Both the position numbers and the translations under genes were made by a program. The notes beneath the pieces are model-generated. The model was not told the origin of the DNA. It did no database searches and was given only the letters and a program-made list of their open reading frames with translations. Source: UBA4744 sp963723165 (GTDB lineage: Bacteria > Actinomycetota > Acidimicrobiia > Spongiisociales > UBA4744). Taken from it: a stretch of DNA of 37,563 bases. The DNA is taken from assembly GCA_963723165.1 (NCBI GenBank), contig CAVRPP010000016.1:1-37563 (forward strand). The letters are read 5' to 3'. How positions within the stretch are numbered: position 1 is the first letter of the stretch; the number at the start of each line of letters is the position of its first letter. Below are positions 36,309-37,563 of this stretch, piece by piece.

Positions 36309-36920
36309 ATGAACTTCTTCACCCGCAAGCGACAGGAACTCGAGGCCAAAGGAATCGATCCAGGCCGGATACCACCCGGTCAGTACTACACCGAACGGTT
36401 TCCGGTGCTCCACGCCGGCGGCGTCCCGAAGGTGGATCTCACCGCATGGGACTTCACGGTTGAGGGTTTGGTTGCTACTCCCCGGACGTGGAGTTATGAA
36501 GAGATTCTGTCCATTCCTGCGGTGCGCCGGACCTTTGATATTCACTGCGTGACCAAATGGTCCAAACTCGATACCGATTGGGAAGGAGTTCCCGTCACCG
36601 AGTTGATGAGCACGGTCGAGTTGCTCCCGTCCGCCACCCATGTGCTGGTTCGGGCCGAGCACGGTTTCACCGCCAACCTTCCGCTGGAGGATCTTCTGGC
36701 CGCAGACAATCTCCTTGCGTACCGTTTCGGAGGCGCCCGACTGGAACCCGAACACGGATGGCCCTTGCGCCTGGTCGTGCCTCATCTCTACTTCTGGAAG
36801 TCCGTCAAGTGGGTGAGGGGCTTGCGTTTTCTCGACAGGGATGAACCGGGATTCTGGGAACGGAACGGGTATCACATGTACGGCGACCCGTGGAAGCAAC
36901 AGCGGTTCTGGGGCGATTGA
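36309..36920 (+). CDS. Molybdopterin-dependent oxidoreductase, sulfite-oxidase/YedY-like fold
   Basis: 203 aa, ATG 36309. The family block is FDIHCVTKWSKLDTDWEGVP, in which the Cys ligates molybdenum and the W-x-G follows. FTANLPLEDLLAADNLLAY and EHGWPLRLVVPHLYFWKSVK are also typical. No twin-arginine signal, so a cytosolic form. Substrate unknown; members reduce or oxidise S- or N-oxides. Confidence 0.9.
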   Translation: MNFFTRKRQELEAKGIDPGRIPPGQYYTERFPVLHAGGVPKVDLTAWDFTVEGLVATPRTWSYEEILSIPAVRRTFDIHCVTKWSKLDTDWEGVPVTELMSTVELLPSATHVLVRAEHGFTANLPLEDLLAADNLLAYRFGGARLEPEHGWPLRLVVPHLYFWKSVKWVRGLRFLDRDEPGFWERNGYHMYGDPWKQQRFWGD

Positions 36921-36935
36921 CCCGCCGCGGCGGGA

Positions 36936-37487
36936 TCACTCGACAACGTTCTTGAATACCGTTTCCCGGTAGTACTGCAGCTCTCTGATGGATTCCCGAA
37001 TGTCCGCCAGGGCGCGATGGCCCCCGCCTTTCTCCGGGGCGTGTTCCAGCACCTCCGGGTTCCAGCGGCGGCACAGTTCCTTGATGGTGGAAACGTCCAC
37101 GTTCCGGTAATGGAACCAGGCTTCCAGTTCGGGCATGTGTTTGTGGAGAAATGCCCGGTCGGCGTGGACGCTGTTGCCGGCCAGCGGGGCGAAGCCGGGC
37201 TCCGGTATGTTGGCCCTGACGAACTCGAGAACTCGTTGTTCAGCGTCCGCTACTGAGATTGAGGACCGTCTGATTTCTTCAGTCAGTCCTGACACGCTGT
37301 GCATCTCCTGGACGATCGGCACGATGCCTCGCAGCGCAGTCTCGTCTGCATGGAGAACGAGGCCGGGTCCCTCAATGATCTCTTCCAGGGAGCCGTCGGT
37401 GATGATTGCCGCGATTTCAACGATGACATCGGCTTCGGGGTCTAGTCCCGTCATCTCCAGATCGATCCAAACGAGTGGTAAGTCCAT
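36936..37487 (-). CDS. orn: Oligoribonuclease (DEDDh 3'-5' exoribonuclease)
   Basis: 183 aa from ATG 37487. WIDLEMTGLDPEADVIVEIA holds the first Asp and Glu; LAGNSVHADRAFL holds the second Asp; GGHRALADIRESI holds the His and final Asp. Length and order match Orn. Degrades 2-5 nt RNAs, and pGpG in bacteria with c-di-GMP, so it may complete the hydrolysis begun by the EAL and HD-GYP proteins here. The start ATG has no strong SD. It is convergent with the oxidoreductase gene. Confidence 0.95.
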   Translation of the reverse strand: MDLPLVWIDLEMTGLDPEADVIVEIAAIITDGSLEEIIEGPGLVLHADETALRGIVPIVQEMHSVSGLTEEIRRSSISVADAEQRVLEFVRANIPEPGFAPLAGNSVHADRAFLHKHMPELEAWFHYRNVDVSTIKELCRRWNPEVLEHAPEKGGGHRALADIRESIRELQYYRETVFKNVVE

Positions 37488-37563
37488 GCTCCAGACGGTA
37501 GCCGAGCCGAGTGACTCCGAGAGCTAGGCAGGCCCGCCGGGGTTGATGACATCGGTCGGTTGT

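Overview
The window is a GC-rich (about 60%) bacterial chromosome segment, most likely from an actinomycetotan and plausibly from class Acidimicrobiia. This taxon call is an inference. It rests on frequent GTG starts, an F420-type LLM oxidoreductase, a mycobacterial CtpE-like P-type ATPase, a class E-type sortase, a DUF5317 membrane protein and an actinobacterial-style transglycosylase. No rRNA, tRNA, CRISPR array, transposase or phage gene was recognised, so this looks like chromosomal housekeeping plus lineage-specific genes.

Layout. 1-2.5 kb: a secreted SGNH hydrolase with DUF5011-like domains and FG-GAP/VCBS repeats, including a run of near-identical 150-bp tandem units. 2.5-6.1 kb (minus): an NAD-dependent epimerase and a membrane GAF-GGDEF-EAL protein. 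6.3-9.2 kb: a small DUF7793-like protein, two tandem paralogous membrane proteins of unknown function, and a TauE/SafE exporter. 9.3-16.1 kb: a CtpE-like cation ATPase, a YbdK-type carboxylate-amine ligase, and a 982-aa fusion of malic enzyme, phosphotransacetylase-like domain and adenylate kinase. 16.2-21.5 kb: DUF1684, a methyltransferase, a GH1 glycosidase overlapping a DUF885 metallopeptidase, and a LysM/M23 peptidase. 21.8-26 kb: rlmN, a probable NCS1-type permease and a lytic transglycosylase, all broken by frameshifts, plus about 1 kb that could not be assigned. 26.1-30 kb: an LLM oxidoreductase, then a minus-strand operon (unknown 205-aa protein, gamma-glutamyltransferase, histidine phosphatase). 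30.2-33.1 kb: a leader hairpin, a 29-aa peptide, and two overlapping membrane HD/HD-GYP genes. 33.1-37.5 kb: DUF5317, enoyl-CoA hydratase, sortase with a 51-aa membrane protein, a TlpA-like thioredoxin divergent from a molybdopterin oxidoreductase, and oligoribonuclease.

Themes. Cyclic-di-GMP turnover recurs: GGDEF-EAL, the HD-GYP pair, and oligoribonuclease, which in other bacteria degrades pGpG. Cell-envelope work recurs too: LysM/M23, transglycosylase, sortase, and the secreted SGNH/VCBS protein.

Data quality. At least ten genes with clear family identity are interrupted by single-base shifts that, when ignored, give continuous conserved proteins. One shift is a G4-to-G3 change in a repeat unit whose sister units are intact. 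Consensus indel error is therefore more likely than widespread pseudogene decay. The malic enzyme-adenylate kinase fusion does not have this weakness: its linker has no stop codon in any of the three frames.
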